Shown in pieces: positions 7,802 to 15,025 of a stretch of 36,995 bases of DNA. Under the pieces are notes generated by a model. It worked only from the letters and a program-made list of their open reading frames with translations. It did no database searches and was not told the origin of the DNA. Within the stretch, counting starts at the first letter, position 1; the number at the start of each line of letters is the position of its first letter. This DNA is from Bacteroidales bacterium (GTDB lineage: Bacteria; Bacteroidota; Bacteroidia; Bacteroidales; Muribaculaceae): positions 1-36,995 of the forward strand of contig JAAVFS010000078.1 of NCBI GenBank assembly GCA_014800605.1, in the 5' to 3' direction. A program made the translations under genes and the position numbers.

Positions 7802-8419
7802 ATGACTACGATAGCCGAAAACTGCTACGACATATTCCGTCGTTCGACCGACGATTATCATCTGACCGACCACGTCGATGCGCCCCACACCAATCCCTTT
7901 GCCGAAGGTTCTTTCGAGCATACTCTCTATGAAAAAAACTGGATTGACGCCGTGCAGTGGCATCTGGAAGATATCATCCGCGACCCGGAGATCGACCCCG
8001 TGGCCGCCCTTGCCCTCAAGCGCCGCATCGACCGCTCCAATCAGGATCGCACCGACATGGTCGAGGAGTTTGACACTTACTTCCGTGAGAAATATAAGGA
8101 AGTCGCCGTAGCTCCTGACGCTACTATCAATACCGAAAGCCCCGCCTGGGCGCTCGACCGCCTGTCGATTCTTGCCCTGAAGATCTACCACATGGAGCAG
8201 GAAGTCAAGCGCACCGACGCTACTCCAGCCCATATCGCCAAGTGTCAGGCTAAGCTCGATGTCCTGCTCGAGCAGCGCTCCGACCTTATCCGGGCCATCG
8301 ACTGCCTGCTCGACGATATCGCTGCCGGGCGCAAGTATATGAAGGTATATCGCCAGATGAAGATGTATAATGATCCCGAGACTAATCCCGTGCTCTACGG
8401 AGCAGCCGAAACCAAGTGA
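7802..8419 (+). CDS. DUF4254 family protein
   Basis: A 205-residue soluble protein with no signal peptide, recognised as DUF4254 from the N-terminal CYDIFRRSTDDYH segment, a run of charged helices and the C-terminal MKVYRQMKMYNDPETNPVLY segment. The family has no established biochemical function. It is commonly found beside lipopolysaccharide-type glycosyltransferases, as here: the next gene starts at or just after its stop codon (GTG overlapping TGA at 8416, or ATG at 8425). A role in envelope glycan assembly is inferred from this neighbour only. It is highly charged with several helices that could form coiled coils. Confidence 0.8.
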   Translation: MTTIAENCYDIFRRSTDDYHLTDHVDAPHTNPFAEGSFEHTLYEKNWIDAVQWHLEDIIRDPEIDPVAALALKRRIDRSNQDRTDMVEEFDTYFREKYKEVAVAPDATINTESPAWALDRLSILALKIYHMEQEVKRTDATPAHIAKCQAKLDVLLEQRSDLIRAIDCLLDDIAAGRKYMKVYRQMKMYNDPETNPVLYGAAETK

Positions 8420-8424
8420 GTGAG

Positions 8425-9492
8425 ATGACTCTCAAATCAGGCAGCGTAGTTCTCGCCACCCGTTTCTCAGCGCTCGGCGATGTGGCGATGACCGTCCCGG
8501 CTCTCTATGATGCCTGCATTGCATCGCCGGATGTGCAGGTCGTCATGCTGACTCGCGACTTCATGGCCCCCCTCTTTCTGGAGACCCCGCCCAACCTCAC
8601 CGTTGTCGGCGTCAACCTCGACGACTATAAGGGTCCGCTCGGCATGTGGCGCCTCCTCGGGGAGATGTCGGCCACCTATGGCGTCACCCACTATGTCGAC
8701 CTCCACGACGTGCTCCGCACCAAGATGCTCCGCTCCTTCTGCCGCCTCAAGGGGATACCGACGGCCAAGATCAACAAGGGACGCAAGGAGAAGCACTCCT
8801 TGACCCGCAAGGACGATAAGGTGCTCCTGCCGCTGACTCACTCCATCGAGCGCTACCGGCGTGCGCTTGCCGACATCGGTATGTGTGCTAAGGAAGGTGC
8901 TTTCAAAGGTTATTTTGCTACGACGCCTCCTGCCGAGGCGATCTATGCTTCAATCGCCGGTCCAAAGGAGCCTGGTGAGCGCTGGATCGGCATAGCACCC
9001 TTTGCCAAGCATGAAGGGAAGATATATCCCATCGAACTGATGGAACAGGTGATACGTGCCCTCTCGGAGAGCCATTCGACACGGCTCTTCCTCTTCGGCG
9101 GCGGTCCCTACGAAAACAAAATTCTGAGCGAGTGGGCCCGAAAATATCACGCCACAATCTCGCTGGCCGGGCAGCGCCACGGATTTCCCGTCGAGCTCGC
9201 CATCATGAGCCGCATGGATGCCATGCTGACAATGGATTCGGCCAATATGCACCTCGCCGCCCTGACCGGTGTCCCGGTCGTCAGCGTATGGGGCGCCACA
9301 CACCCCTATTGCGGATTCAGCGGATGGCAAGTGCCGGACGAGAACAATGTCCAGCTGCCGCTCCCGTGCCGCCCCTGCTCGGTGTTTGGCAATAAGCCGT
9401 GCGCTACAGCCGACTACAAATGCCTGCGTGCGATCCGTCCCCAGTCGATTGTCGACCGCATAGACGCAGTGATAGCGCAAAAAAAATCCTGA
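8425..9492 (+). CDS. Glycosyltransferase family 9 (heptosyltransferase-like)
   Basis: Probable ADP-heptose or related sugar transferase acting at the cytoplasmic face of the inner membrane in lipopolysaccharide core or other surface glycan synthesis. The N-terminal VVLATRFSALGDVAMTVPAL segment and the C-terminal DSANMHLAALTGVPVVSVWG segment followed by THP are hallmark GT9 (GT-B fold) features. Four cysteines cluster near the C-terminus (CRPCSVFGNKPC and YKC), seen in many Bacteroidota members. About 355 residues is normal. The start is uncertain: ATG at 8425 is given, while an in-frame GTG at 8416 overlaps the DUF4254 stop as GTGA. The acceptor sugar cannot be read from sequence. The 3' end lies only 5 bases from the end of the convergent gene. 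Confidence 0.85.
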   Translation: MTLKSGSVVLATRFSALGDVAMTVPALYDACIASPDVQVVMLTRDFMAPLFLETPPNLTVVGVNLDDYKGPLGMWRLLGEMSATYGVTHYVDLHDVLRTKMLRSFCRLKGIPTAKINKGRKEKHSLTRKDDKVLLPLTHSIERYRRALADIGMCAKEGAFKGYFATTPPAEAIYASIAGPKEPGERWIGIAPFAKHEGKIYPIELMEQVIRALSESHSTRLFLFGGGPYENKILSEWARKYHATISLAGQRHGFPVELAIMSRMDAMLTMDSANMHLAALTGVPVVSVWGATHPYCGFSGWQVPDENNVQLPLPCRPCSVFGNKPCATADYKCLRAIRPQSIVDRIDAVIAQKKS

Positions 9493-9497
9493 AAAGT

Positions 9498-9812
9498 TTA
9501 GATGGTGATACGCTTAGTCTGCGTCCCGGCCTTGAGTATGTAGATGCCGCGAGAGGCTATGTGGGTGCGCCATGTGCCTGCCGGAATGGTCTTCTGAGAG
9601 ATCAGCTGACCGAGGATTGAGAAGATCTTGACCGTGACAGGGCGCGAGGTAGTCACATAGACATAACCATCTTTTACGGTGATTTCCAGCATTTCACCGT
9701 CCATCCGCTCAGCTACGGCAATTTCCCGCTCCATCTCCTCCCAGTTCTTCTGGGCTGAGACCGGCGCAGAGCAGATAGCGAGCAGTAATATGGCAGCGAA
9801 GATCTTTCTCAT
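9498..9812 (-). CDS. Small secreted protein consisting mainly of a type IX secretion-like C-terminal domain
   Basis: A 104-residue protein with a clear signal peptide (MRKIFAAILLLAICSAPVSAQ) followed by only about 28 residues before a beta-rich C-terminal module. That module (about residues 48-104) has the arrangement of type A sorting domains of the type IX secretion system: YVTTSRPVTVKIFSILGQ, then ISQKTIPAGTW, then SRGIYILKAG and a basic TKRITI end. Normally this domain follows a large cargo; here almost no cargo exists. It could be a small surface protein, a remnant of a larger gene, or a family using the same fold for another purpose. No function can be assigned. A promoter-like box stands 12 bases upstream, so the gene appears transcribed as its own unit. 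Confidence 0.7.
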   Translation of the reverse strand: MRKIFAAILLLAICSAPVSAQKNWEEMEREIAVAERMDGEMLEITVKDGYVYVTTSRPVTVKIFSILGQLISQKTIPAGTWRTHIASRGIYILKAGTQTKRITI

Positions 9813-9823
9813 AGTTCGAAGTG

Positions 9824-9831
9824 CAAATATA
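9824..9831 (-). promoter_or_regulatory. Promoter -7 box for the small secreted protein
   Basis: On the minus strand TATATTTG fits TAnnTTTG exactly. Predicted initiation near 9818 would leave a leader of only about 6 bases before the ATG at 9812. A -33 element was not recognised. Confidence 0.45.
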
Positions 9832-9895
9832 GCTATTTATAAGATTTCTGAAGCTATTTTTCAGTCGGATTATAGCGATTTTATCAGGTAATTTC

Positions 9896-9903
9896 TAAAT
9901 TTG
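9896..9903 (+). promoter_or_regulatory. Promoter -7 box for the gene at 9934
   Basis: TAAATTTG fits TAnnTTTG and lies 30 bases before the ATG, giving a predicted leader near 24 bases. It is divergent from the box at 9824-9831. Confidence 0.5.
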
Positions 9904-9933
9904 GAGTGTTATATATAAAAATATGTATTCGCT

Positions 9934-10608
9934 ATGACTACTCTTGACTACGAATCTGTCGAAATATATCTCGGCGACCATCTGCGTCGTGCCGATTGCC
10001 TCGACGTGCATGCCGACCACTTTTTCCCCGTCACCATCCTTGATCGCCTCTTCCACTACTCCGAGCAGCTCAACGGCTCGGTTTCAGATGGTTCGCGCAT
10101 GGTCCACCGCAATTTCCACGGCCACGACTTCGACCGCTGGATCGACAATCTCGTAGCACGCACCCGCCTTTATGTCTCGCCCGCTGCAGCCGGCCACGGT
10201 GCAATCGAACTCCTCGATATCGACTCGATGACATTCGAGCCCGGTGAACCTGTCGCCGTCACGCTCCCCGATGAGACTACCCACACGCTGCTCACAGCCC
10301 CCATGGGCGATCCTCTGGCAGCCTCGTCACTCGATGAGCTTTCGATAGGTATCGACCTTGCAGGTCTCTTCCACAAAGCCCCGGTGGATGCTGATGCTGA
10401 GCCGTATATGGGATTCGGATTGCTGGCGCATGTGGTGCGTACCGTTTGTGAGAAATCAGGCATCGAGCCATCGAAAGTCGACCCTGTCAAGCTCTCCGAC
10501 CGCATCTTCGACCACTTTAAAAACGAGCTCCTCGAACACATCCCCTCCTTCTGGAACGACATGGAGCACGTCCTCCACTACTGCCATCCTGAAATTCATA
10601 AGTCATGA
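9934..10608 (+). CDS. Hypothetical protein, unrecognised family
   Basis: A 224-residue soluble acidic protein that I do not recognise. It has no signal peptide or membrane segment. His and Asp are frequent in the first half (HADHFFP, HRNFHGHDFDRW), which could suggest metal binding, but no known metal motif is clear. The C-terminal third is helical (KLSDRIFDHFKNELLEHIPSFW). The start is supported by the promoter-like box at 9896-9903; an ATG at 9923 is followed at once by a stop. The stop overlaps the start of a small membrane-protein gene (ATGA), so the pair is probably translated together and may work together. Confidence 0.7.
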   Translation: MTTLDYESVEIYLGDHLRRADCLDVHADHFFPVTILDRLFHYSEQLNGSVSDGSRMVHRNFHGHDFDRWIDNLVARTRLYVSPAAAGHGAIELLDIDSMTFEPGEPVAVTLPDETTHTLLTAPMGDPLAASSLDELSIGIDLAGLFHKAPVDADAEPYMGFGLLAHVVRTVCEKSGIEPSKVDPVKLSDRIFDHFKNELLEHIPSFWNDMEHVLHYCHPEIHKS

Positions 10609-10775
10609 GCGCCCCTTTCTATGTCTATATTATCATCGGAGTGATCGGGGCTCTCGTACTCGGGATCTTTGATCGATACAAAATTATAAAATCCAAGACA
10701 CTGCGCTATTTCGTGGTGACCTTTTCGACATTTATGATCGGATTCCTTCTTTATGATCTTATCGTCTCTCAGTGA
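10605..10775 (+). CDS. Small two-helix membrane protein
   Basis: A 56-residue protein starting at an ATG that overlaps the upstream stop codon as ATGA. Two hydrophobic segments (about residues 6-22, VYIIIGVIGALVLGIF, and about 35-53, YFVVTFSTFMIGFLLYDLIV) are joined by a basic loop (DRYKIIKSKTLR). This predicts a helical hairpin in the inner membrane with the loop probably cytoplasmic. Function is unknown. It is followed 37 bases later by a strong terminator hairpin, so it closes the two-gene unit beginning at 9934. The four-base overlap, intact hydrophobic pattern and terminator support it as a real gene despite its size. Confidence 0.65.
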   Translation: MSAPFYVYIIIGVIGALVLGIFDRYKIIKSKTLRYFVVTFSTFMIGFLLYDLIVSQ

Positions 10776-10812
10776 GATAAGGTCAGCTATAGATCAGTAT
10801 AAAGCAACAAAA

Positions 10813-10845
10813 AGCGGGGGCGTCGGGCCTCCGCTAATTTGTTTC
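10813..10845 (+). terminator. Intrinsic terminator of the 9934-10775 operon
   Basis: An 8-base stem (AGCGGGGG / CCTCCGCT, one G-T pair) with a 7-base loop is followed by AATTTGTTTC. Position and orientation fit termination of the plus-strand pair. Confidence 0.65.
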
Positions 10846-10920
10846 TACACTCTGGGACGTGGCGAGCGTATCTTCCTCCGCTCTTATCTTGTCTGTCGTA
10901 GTGGATTTATTATCCGACCG

Positions 10921-10963
10921 CGTCCTAATCAATATCTGTTACATAATTGTAACAAGCAGGACG
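10921..10963 (-). terminator. Two-part hairpin downstream of rsmD
   Basis: A 6-base outer stem (CGTCCT at 10921-10926 / AGGACG at 10958-10963) encloses a second 6-base perfect stem (TGTTAC / GTAACA, 10937-10942 and 10949-10954). It lies 10 bases past the rsmD stop. No T-run follows on the minus strand, so it may be a 3'-end structure or a regulator site rather than an intrinsic terminator. Confidence 0.35.
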
Positions 10964-10973
10964 CTCATTCAGT

Positions 10974-11516
10974 TCACTTCGACATGTCAAAAATAGAGAA
11001 ATTTACGCTTCCGTATGCTCTGTGCTCCAGGAAGTGGGGAAGCGACGAGAAGTCATAGTTCTTGCTGTGCTCGATGATGATGATGGTGTCATCCTTGAGC
11101 ATTTCCGACTCGAGGATCAGTCCCGGAATCTCGCCGAAGTCGGGGAGATCGTAGGGTGGGTCGGCAAATATGATGTCAAACTTCTGCGAGCAGGTGCGGA
11201 CGAACTGGAAGACATCTCCCTTGATGAGTCGCAGGTTGGTCACATTGAGCTGCGAGGCCACGCGGCGGATGAAGTTGTATTGAGTCGTAGCCTTCTCGAC
11301 GGCTGTCACCATGCGGCATCCGCGCGACAGAAACTCAAGCGTGATGGCGCCTGTGCCGGCAAAGAGGTCGAGCGCATCGGGCTCTGAATCAAAGTCGACC
11401 AGATTCTCAAGTACATTAAATATGTTTTCGCGCGCGAAGTCGGTAGTGGGGCGCGCGGTGATGTTGGTCGGCACGTCAAATCGACGTCGGCCATATTTTC
11501 CTCGTATTATTCGCAT
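10974..11516 (-). CDS. rsmD: 16S rRNA (guanine(966)-N(2))-methyltransferase RsmD
   Basis: SAM-dependent methyltransferase that makes m2G966 in 16S rRNA during 30S assembly. The 180-residue length is typical. It begins MRIIRGKYGRRRF, as in the family; SAM motif I is DLFAGTG (50-56) and the catalytic motif IV is DPPY (119-122). The start overlaps the end of the DUF3822 gene by 10 bases, so the two are translationally coupled. It is the last gene of the tRNA-lipoprotein-DUF3822-rsmD series. Confidence 0.92.
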   Translation of the reverse strand: MRIIRGKYGRRRFDVPTNITARPTTDFARENIFNVLENLVDFDSEPDALDLFAGTGAITLEFLSRGCRMVTAVEKATTQYNFIRRVASQLNVTNLRLIKGDVFQFVRTCSQKFDIIFADPPYDLPDFGEIPGLILESEMLKDDTIIIIEHSKNYDFSSLPHFLEHRAYGSVNFSIFDMSK

Positions 11517-12331
11517 AATGGTAATACAACTAAGTCAAGGGGAGTGTTCATTGCAGCTTGTCCTCCGGCCTTGAACATGGCTACGGGGAAGACGGCCGGA
11601 AGCACTCGCGAGACGTATCGTGAGATCGGGCCGGTCAGCTCGTCGCGCAGTCGGCGGTCACCGCTGATGACGGCCGGAGTCTCGCTGTCGGCTCCAAGGC
11701 TCTCCCTGACGGCCATGATGTAGTAGAGCCTGTCGGCCATCGTGTCGGCGCTGAATGTGTTGGCAAATTGCAAGGTGTTGGCCGAGTAGGAGGCTATGTC
11801 GATAGAGTTCTCGCGGAGATTGATAAGGGTAGTCAGCGGGCGCATGGGGCGGCTCGTGGCATGCCAGTACTGTATCAATCCGGAGATGCGATGGCGTACG
11901 CTGACCCCCGGGAAGGTGCGGCGCAGGAAGTTGAGCAGGTCCTGATCAGGCGCGAAGGCTACCGACATGTCGAGCAGAGGCAGGCGGTCGAGCAACACCT
12001 CGCTGTCGGTGCGTCCGGTCAGCTCGGAGCAGATAGTCTCTGTGAGCGCCGGGTCGGTGGTGACATCGTCGGGCAGGAGGGTGAAGTGGTTGTTGCGCAT
12101 TACGACGGTCACTCGATTGAAGTCGTTGAGCAGGAGCGGATTGTCGTAGATGGCGTCTTCTACCGCCTTGGATGAGAAGTCACCCTCGAAGTCGAGATAA
12201 GCTGTCATGAGTGAGTGCTCCTCAAGCGGATTGTAGATCATGATGTCGAGGCCGCGGTCTTCGATGGCAATGTAGAGCTGCCACATCCGCGGGTTGCTTA
12301 TCATGTCTTTGTATAGTCTCTGTTTGCTCAT
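11507..12331 (-). CDS. DUF3822 family protein
   Basis: A 274-residue soluble protein matching DUF3822 of Bacteroidota by its N-terminal LYIAIEDRGLDIMIYNPLE region and by its position next to rsmD, a recurrent pairing in the phylum. Function is unknown; the alternating strand pattern and duplicated layout could fit an actin-like ATPase fold, but that is a guess. The ATG at 12331 is chosen. Longer in-frame starts run back to 12505 but translate the end of the lipoprotein gene in another frame, giving an atypical Thr/Arg-rich stretch, so they are rejected. It starts 28 bases after the lipoprotein stop and overlaps rsmD by 10 bases. Confidence 0.8.
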   Translation of the reverse strand: MSKQRLYKDMISNPRMWQLYIAIEDRGLDIMIYNPLEEHSLMTAYLDFEGDFSSKAVEDAIYDNPLLLNDFNRVTVVMRNNHFTLLPDDVTTDPALTETICSELTGRTDSEVLLDRLPLLDMSVAFAPDQDLLNFLRRTFPGVSVRHRISGLIQYWHATSRPMRPLTTLINLRENSIDIASYSANTLQFANTFSADTMADRLYYIMAVRESLGADSETPAVISGDRRLRDELTGPISRYVSRVLPAVFPVAMFKAGGQAAMNTPLDLVVLPLCE

Positions 12332-12359
12332 ATCTCGGAAGGGTCTCAATCGCTGAGGG

Positions 12360-14444
12360 TCAGCGCATCTGGTGAGGCTGGAAATTGCTTTGCCCGTTGG
12401 TGTTGTTGAAGTTGTTGCCGGTGCGGCCGTTACGCTTGCGTGAGTTGTCAAACGGGTTGCGGTTGTCGTAGCCCGGTCGGCCCATCTGGTCGTACATCTC
12501 GTCATCCTCGTCGTAGTCCTGATACTGATCGTCCTGCGACTTGTCCTTGGTCTTGGGCTTGTTCTTCTTGATGGCCATCGGCTTCTGGAGGTCGACAGGG
12601 GTCTCGTCGAGATTCCAGTCGTTGGTGATGTCCCAGTTCTTCTTCAGGTTGATTTTCTTCGGATAGTAGTAGACATCCTCGGGGAGTCGGTGCTCCTCGA
12701 GCGAGCCGGTGGTCCAGAGTCCGTCGCCATTGCGGTCGGTGAAGGCGCGGGCATAGTAAGTGCCGGGCTTGAGATAGTCGAATTTGGCTACGCCGTTGGC
12801 GTCGGCTATGACGGTGCGGATCGGGGTGTCGTTGGTCGAAAGGATCTGTACGGCCATCTTTGTGGAGTCGGGGATGGAGGTCAGGCGGAAGATGATTGTC
12901 GAGTATTCGTCTTCGGTTTTGACCTTGACGGTCTGGCTTACAGGGCCGTTGAAGAGGCCGTAAGGGGTGGTGACGGTGGCGGAGTCGACCGATATGCGAT
13001 AGGTAGCGCCGGGTGTCCAGGCATGCTCGATGGTGTAGCGGAGCAAGTTGCCCGTGGAGTCGGGGAGTAGGGTCGGAGTCGGGAGCGTGCTCCAGACGGA
13101 GTCTTTCTCGACCTCAAAGTGCCACGCCTTGGGGTCGAGGGTTGCTATCGGCTCGGTCACGGTGACCACAAGCGGCTCGTTGACCTCCTGGCTGCTTGAA
13201 CCGACGTTGAGGGTCATAAACTTGATTTCTGGGGCTTTGACCGCCTGAGAGTCTGCCTCTTCGTCGTCGTTTTTCTTGCGCTTCTTGGGTTCTTTCTTTT
13301 CAGGCTTGGGGGCCTTATAGTTGAAGCGGAGGGTGTCGGTGGTCCATGAGAGCTGTTCAAGGGTGTCGGTACGCATGTATCGGAGCGCTACCTGCAGAGA
13401 GTCAAGGTGATAGACCGCCGAGTCAGTCAGCCAGTAGGTCAGCGTGTCGAGTTTGGCGGTGTGTTGCAGCTTCGAGGCGTCGGGGAGGTCGAGGCGACGG
13501 CCGGCGGCAGGGCCACTGACTACGGTCAGCTCGGGGAGCGAGTCGGCCGGGGCAGCCATGATGATTGAGATGCGCACGGAGTCGGGGCGCGAGTAGTCCT
13601 TGAGATACTGCGGGAGTCGGTTTTCGTTATACCAGGTCAGCAGCAGGTCGTTGGGGAGGTATCTGACTCCGTCTCGGATGACTGTCGAGTCCTGGCCGGT
13701 CACGCTCGTGAGGGTGTCGGTCACGACGATCTGCTCGACCGATGGGGTGACAGCTTCGGGATAGAATGCGATGTCCTCGGAGCGATCCCACTTGTAGTCG
13801 CGGTTGACGTCGTTGACTGCAAATACATGGTATGTGCCGGGTTTGAGTCCGCGGATGGTGAACTGGCCGAGCTGGTTGGTCTTGGCGATGCGCAGGAAGG
13901 GGAGGGTGGTGATGGCCGAGTCGTCGAGGTTGTCGTAGACGCCTACGAGCATTCCCTGAGCAGGCTCGAGGGTAGCGGCTTCGACCACCATACCCGAGAT
14001 CCGGAGCGAGTCGAGGGTATCGCCTGTCGAGAAGTCGATCGCGAAGCCGTCGAGGATGTTCCCCTCGTTGAGGTCACGGATGGCGTCGGCAAAGTCGATG
14101 GTGTAGGTGGTGTTGTCGAGCATGGTGTCCTGCAGCTCGACCGAGAGGTGACGGCCGTTGGCGTTGATGCGGGGCATCTGCTTCTGGGCCGGCGAGATGA
14201 CGACGCGCGTGCCGGGGTCGTCGAGCTTGATGTTCTCGTCGAAGTAGATGTCGAGCTTGTTGGATGTGAAGTTGAGGGCGCTCAGTCCCGGGTTGGAGCG
14301 GAGGTAGACCGGGGGCTTCTCGTCGCGGGCACCACCCTGAGGGCGGCCGATACTTGCGCATGCACTCAATAATGCCGCTACTCCCGCTATCAGCGGGAGT
14401 AGCTCCATGCGGCGGAAATGTCTTTTTGTGCGAAAGATTTTCAT
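12360..14444 (-). CDS. Ig-like domain lipoprotein (Big_5 type)
   Basis: A 694-residue predicted lipoprotein. The basic start MKIFRTKRHFRRMELLP precedes a hydrophobic segment and a lipobox LLSAC with the lipidated Cys near residue 29. The N-terminal domain (PPVYLRSNPGLSALNF, then IYFDENIKLDDP) resembles a Big_5 Ig-like fold. It is followed by a carboxypeptidase-regulatory/SdrD-like module containing GQFTIRGLKPGTYHVFAVND and DVNRDYKWDRSED, and a similar one recurs near the C-terminus (FDYLKPGTYYARAFTDRNGDG). The middle is variable and contains a Lys/Glu-rich linker; the end is low-complexity, rich in Asp, Asn and Gln. Function is unknown, probably envelope-associated. The ATG at 14444 is used because the earlier in-frame start at 14486 lies within the tRNA gene. 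Only 12 bases separate it from the tRNA 3' end. Confidence 0.82.
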   Translation of the reverse strand: MKIFRTKRHFRRMELLPLIAGVAALLSACASIGRPQGGARDEKPPVYLRSNPGLSALNFTSNKLDIYFDENIKLDDPGTRVVISPAQKQMPRINANGRHLSVELQDTMLDNTTYTIDFADAIRDLNEGNILDGFAIDFSTGDTLDSLRISGMVVEAATLEPAQGMLVGVYDNLDDSAITTLPFLRIAKTNQLGQFTIRGLKPGTYHVFAVNDVNRDYKWDRSEDIAFYPEAVTPSVEQIVVTDTLTSVTGQDSTVIRDGVRYLPNDLLLTWYNENRLPQYLKDYSRPDSVRISIIMAAPADSLPELTVVSGPAAGRRLDLPDASKLQHTAKLDTLTYWLTDSAVYHLDSLQVALRYMRTDTLEQLSWTTDTLRFNYKAPKPEKKEPKKRKKNDDEEADSQAVKAPEIKFMTLNVGSSSQEVNEPLVVTVTEPIATLDPKAWHFEVEKDSVWSTLPTPTLLPDSTGNLLRYTIEHAWTPGATYRISVDSATVTTPYGLFNGPVSQTVKVKTEDEYSTIIFRLTSIPDSTKMAVQILSTNDTPIRTVIADANGVAKFDYLKPGTYYARAFTDRNGDGLWTTGSLEEHRLPEDVYYYPKKINLKKNWDITNDWNLDETPVDLQKPMAIKKNKPKTKDKSQDDQYQDYDEDDEMYDQMGRPGYDNRNPFDNSRKRNGRTGNNFNNTNGQSNFQPHQMR

Positions 14445-14456
14445 CGTCAGAATTTG

Positions 14457-14528
14457 TACCCCGGAGCAGAATCGAACTGCTATCAAAAGTTTAGGAAACT
14501 TCTATTCTATCCGTTGAACTACCGGGGC
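14457..14528 (-). tRNA. tRNA-Arg (anticodon CCU)
   Basis: On the minus strand the 72 bases fold as a full cloverleaf: acceptor GCCCCGG / CCGGGGT (first pair G-T), D-arm GTTC / GAAT, anticodon stem GAAGT / ACTTT with loop TTCCTAA (anticodon CCT), a 4-base variable region, T-arm AGCAG / CTGCT with loop TTCGATT, and discriminator A. CCA is not encoded. It decodes the AGG codon for arginine. A full Bacteroidota promoter precedes it and a lipoprotein gene begins 12 bases after its 3' end. Confidence 0.93.
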
Positions 14529-14544
14529 AGAGTTCATCTTTCTG

Positions 14545-14576
14545 CAAAGATACACATTTACTCCTCCACCTCCAAA
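14545..14576 (-). promoter_or_regulatory. Promoter of tRNA-Arg and probably of the lipoprotein-DUF3822-rsmD operon
   Basis: On the minus strand TTTG (14573-14576), a 20-base spacer and TATCTTTG (14545-14552) is a near-ideal Bacteroidota promoter. Predicted initiation near 14538 is about 10 bases before the mature tRNA 5' end. Confidence 0.75.
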
Positions 14577-14699
14577 TTGCTATTATTAAAAAACTCCCGC
14601 CCCCTACCCGACATAGCTGGATCCCCTTAAACTTTCCATCCTCAGGATGTGTTACTATAGTAAAACAAGTAAAACAACACACACAAAAAATCTGATACT

Positions 14700-14996
14700 A
14701 TGACATACGATCAAATGACATCAAGCGCACCTGCCGTGTTAGTGGAATTTTACGCTACCTGGTGCCCTCATTGCAAGGCTATGGCTCCCGTAGTGGAGCA
14801 GATTTCCGAGATTTTGGAGGATTCACTCAAGGTCGTCCAGCTGGATGTTGACCTCAATCAGGAAGCGGCTGATGCTGAGGAAGTGAACGGCACTCCTACA
14901 TTCATTCTTTACAAGAACGGTCGGCAGGTTTGGCGCCAGTCAGGCGAGATGCCGGGCGAAGTGTTGCTCCATAAGATCACTTCCGCTCTTTCTTGA
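14700..14996 (+). CDS. Thioredoxin
   Basis: A 98-residue thioredoxin-fold protein without a signal peptide, so cytoplasmic as drawn. The redox motif is WCPHC (about residues 22-26; the canonical form is WCGPC), followed by the cis-Pro region NGTPTFILYKNG near residue 68. It is slightly shorter than E. coli Trx (108). It lies 29 bases ahead of a VKOR-family disulfide enzyme gene in the same direction, suggesting a disulfide-handling partnership. The WCPHC active site resembles those of DsbA-like oxidants (CPHC), so it may have a more oxidising potential than standard thioredoxin; this is an inference from the dipeptide. No matching promoter box was found upstream. Confidence 0.88.
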   Translation: MTYDQMTSSAPAVLVEFYATWCPHCKAMAPVVEQISEILEDSLKVVQLDVDLNQEAADAEEVNGTPTFILYKNGRQVWRQSGEMPGEVLLHKITSALS

Positions 14997-15025
14997 TCGA
15001 TATTGTATCCTAATTTGAAATCAAC

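Noticed and set aside
7685..8233. 182-codon minus-strand frame opposite the DUF4254 gene
   Set aside because: It covers the promoter and 5' half of DUF4254 and contains no motif; DUF4254 is the supported gene.
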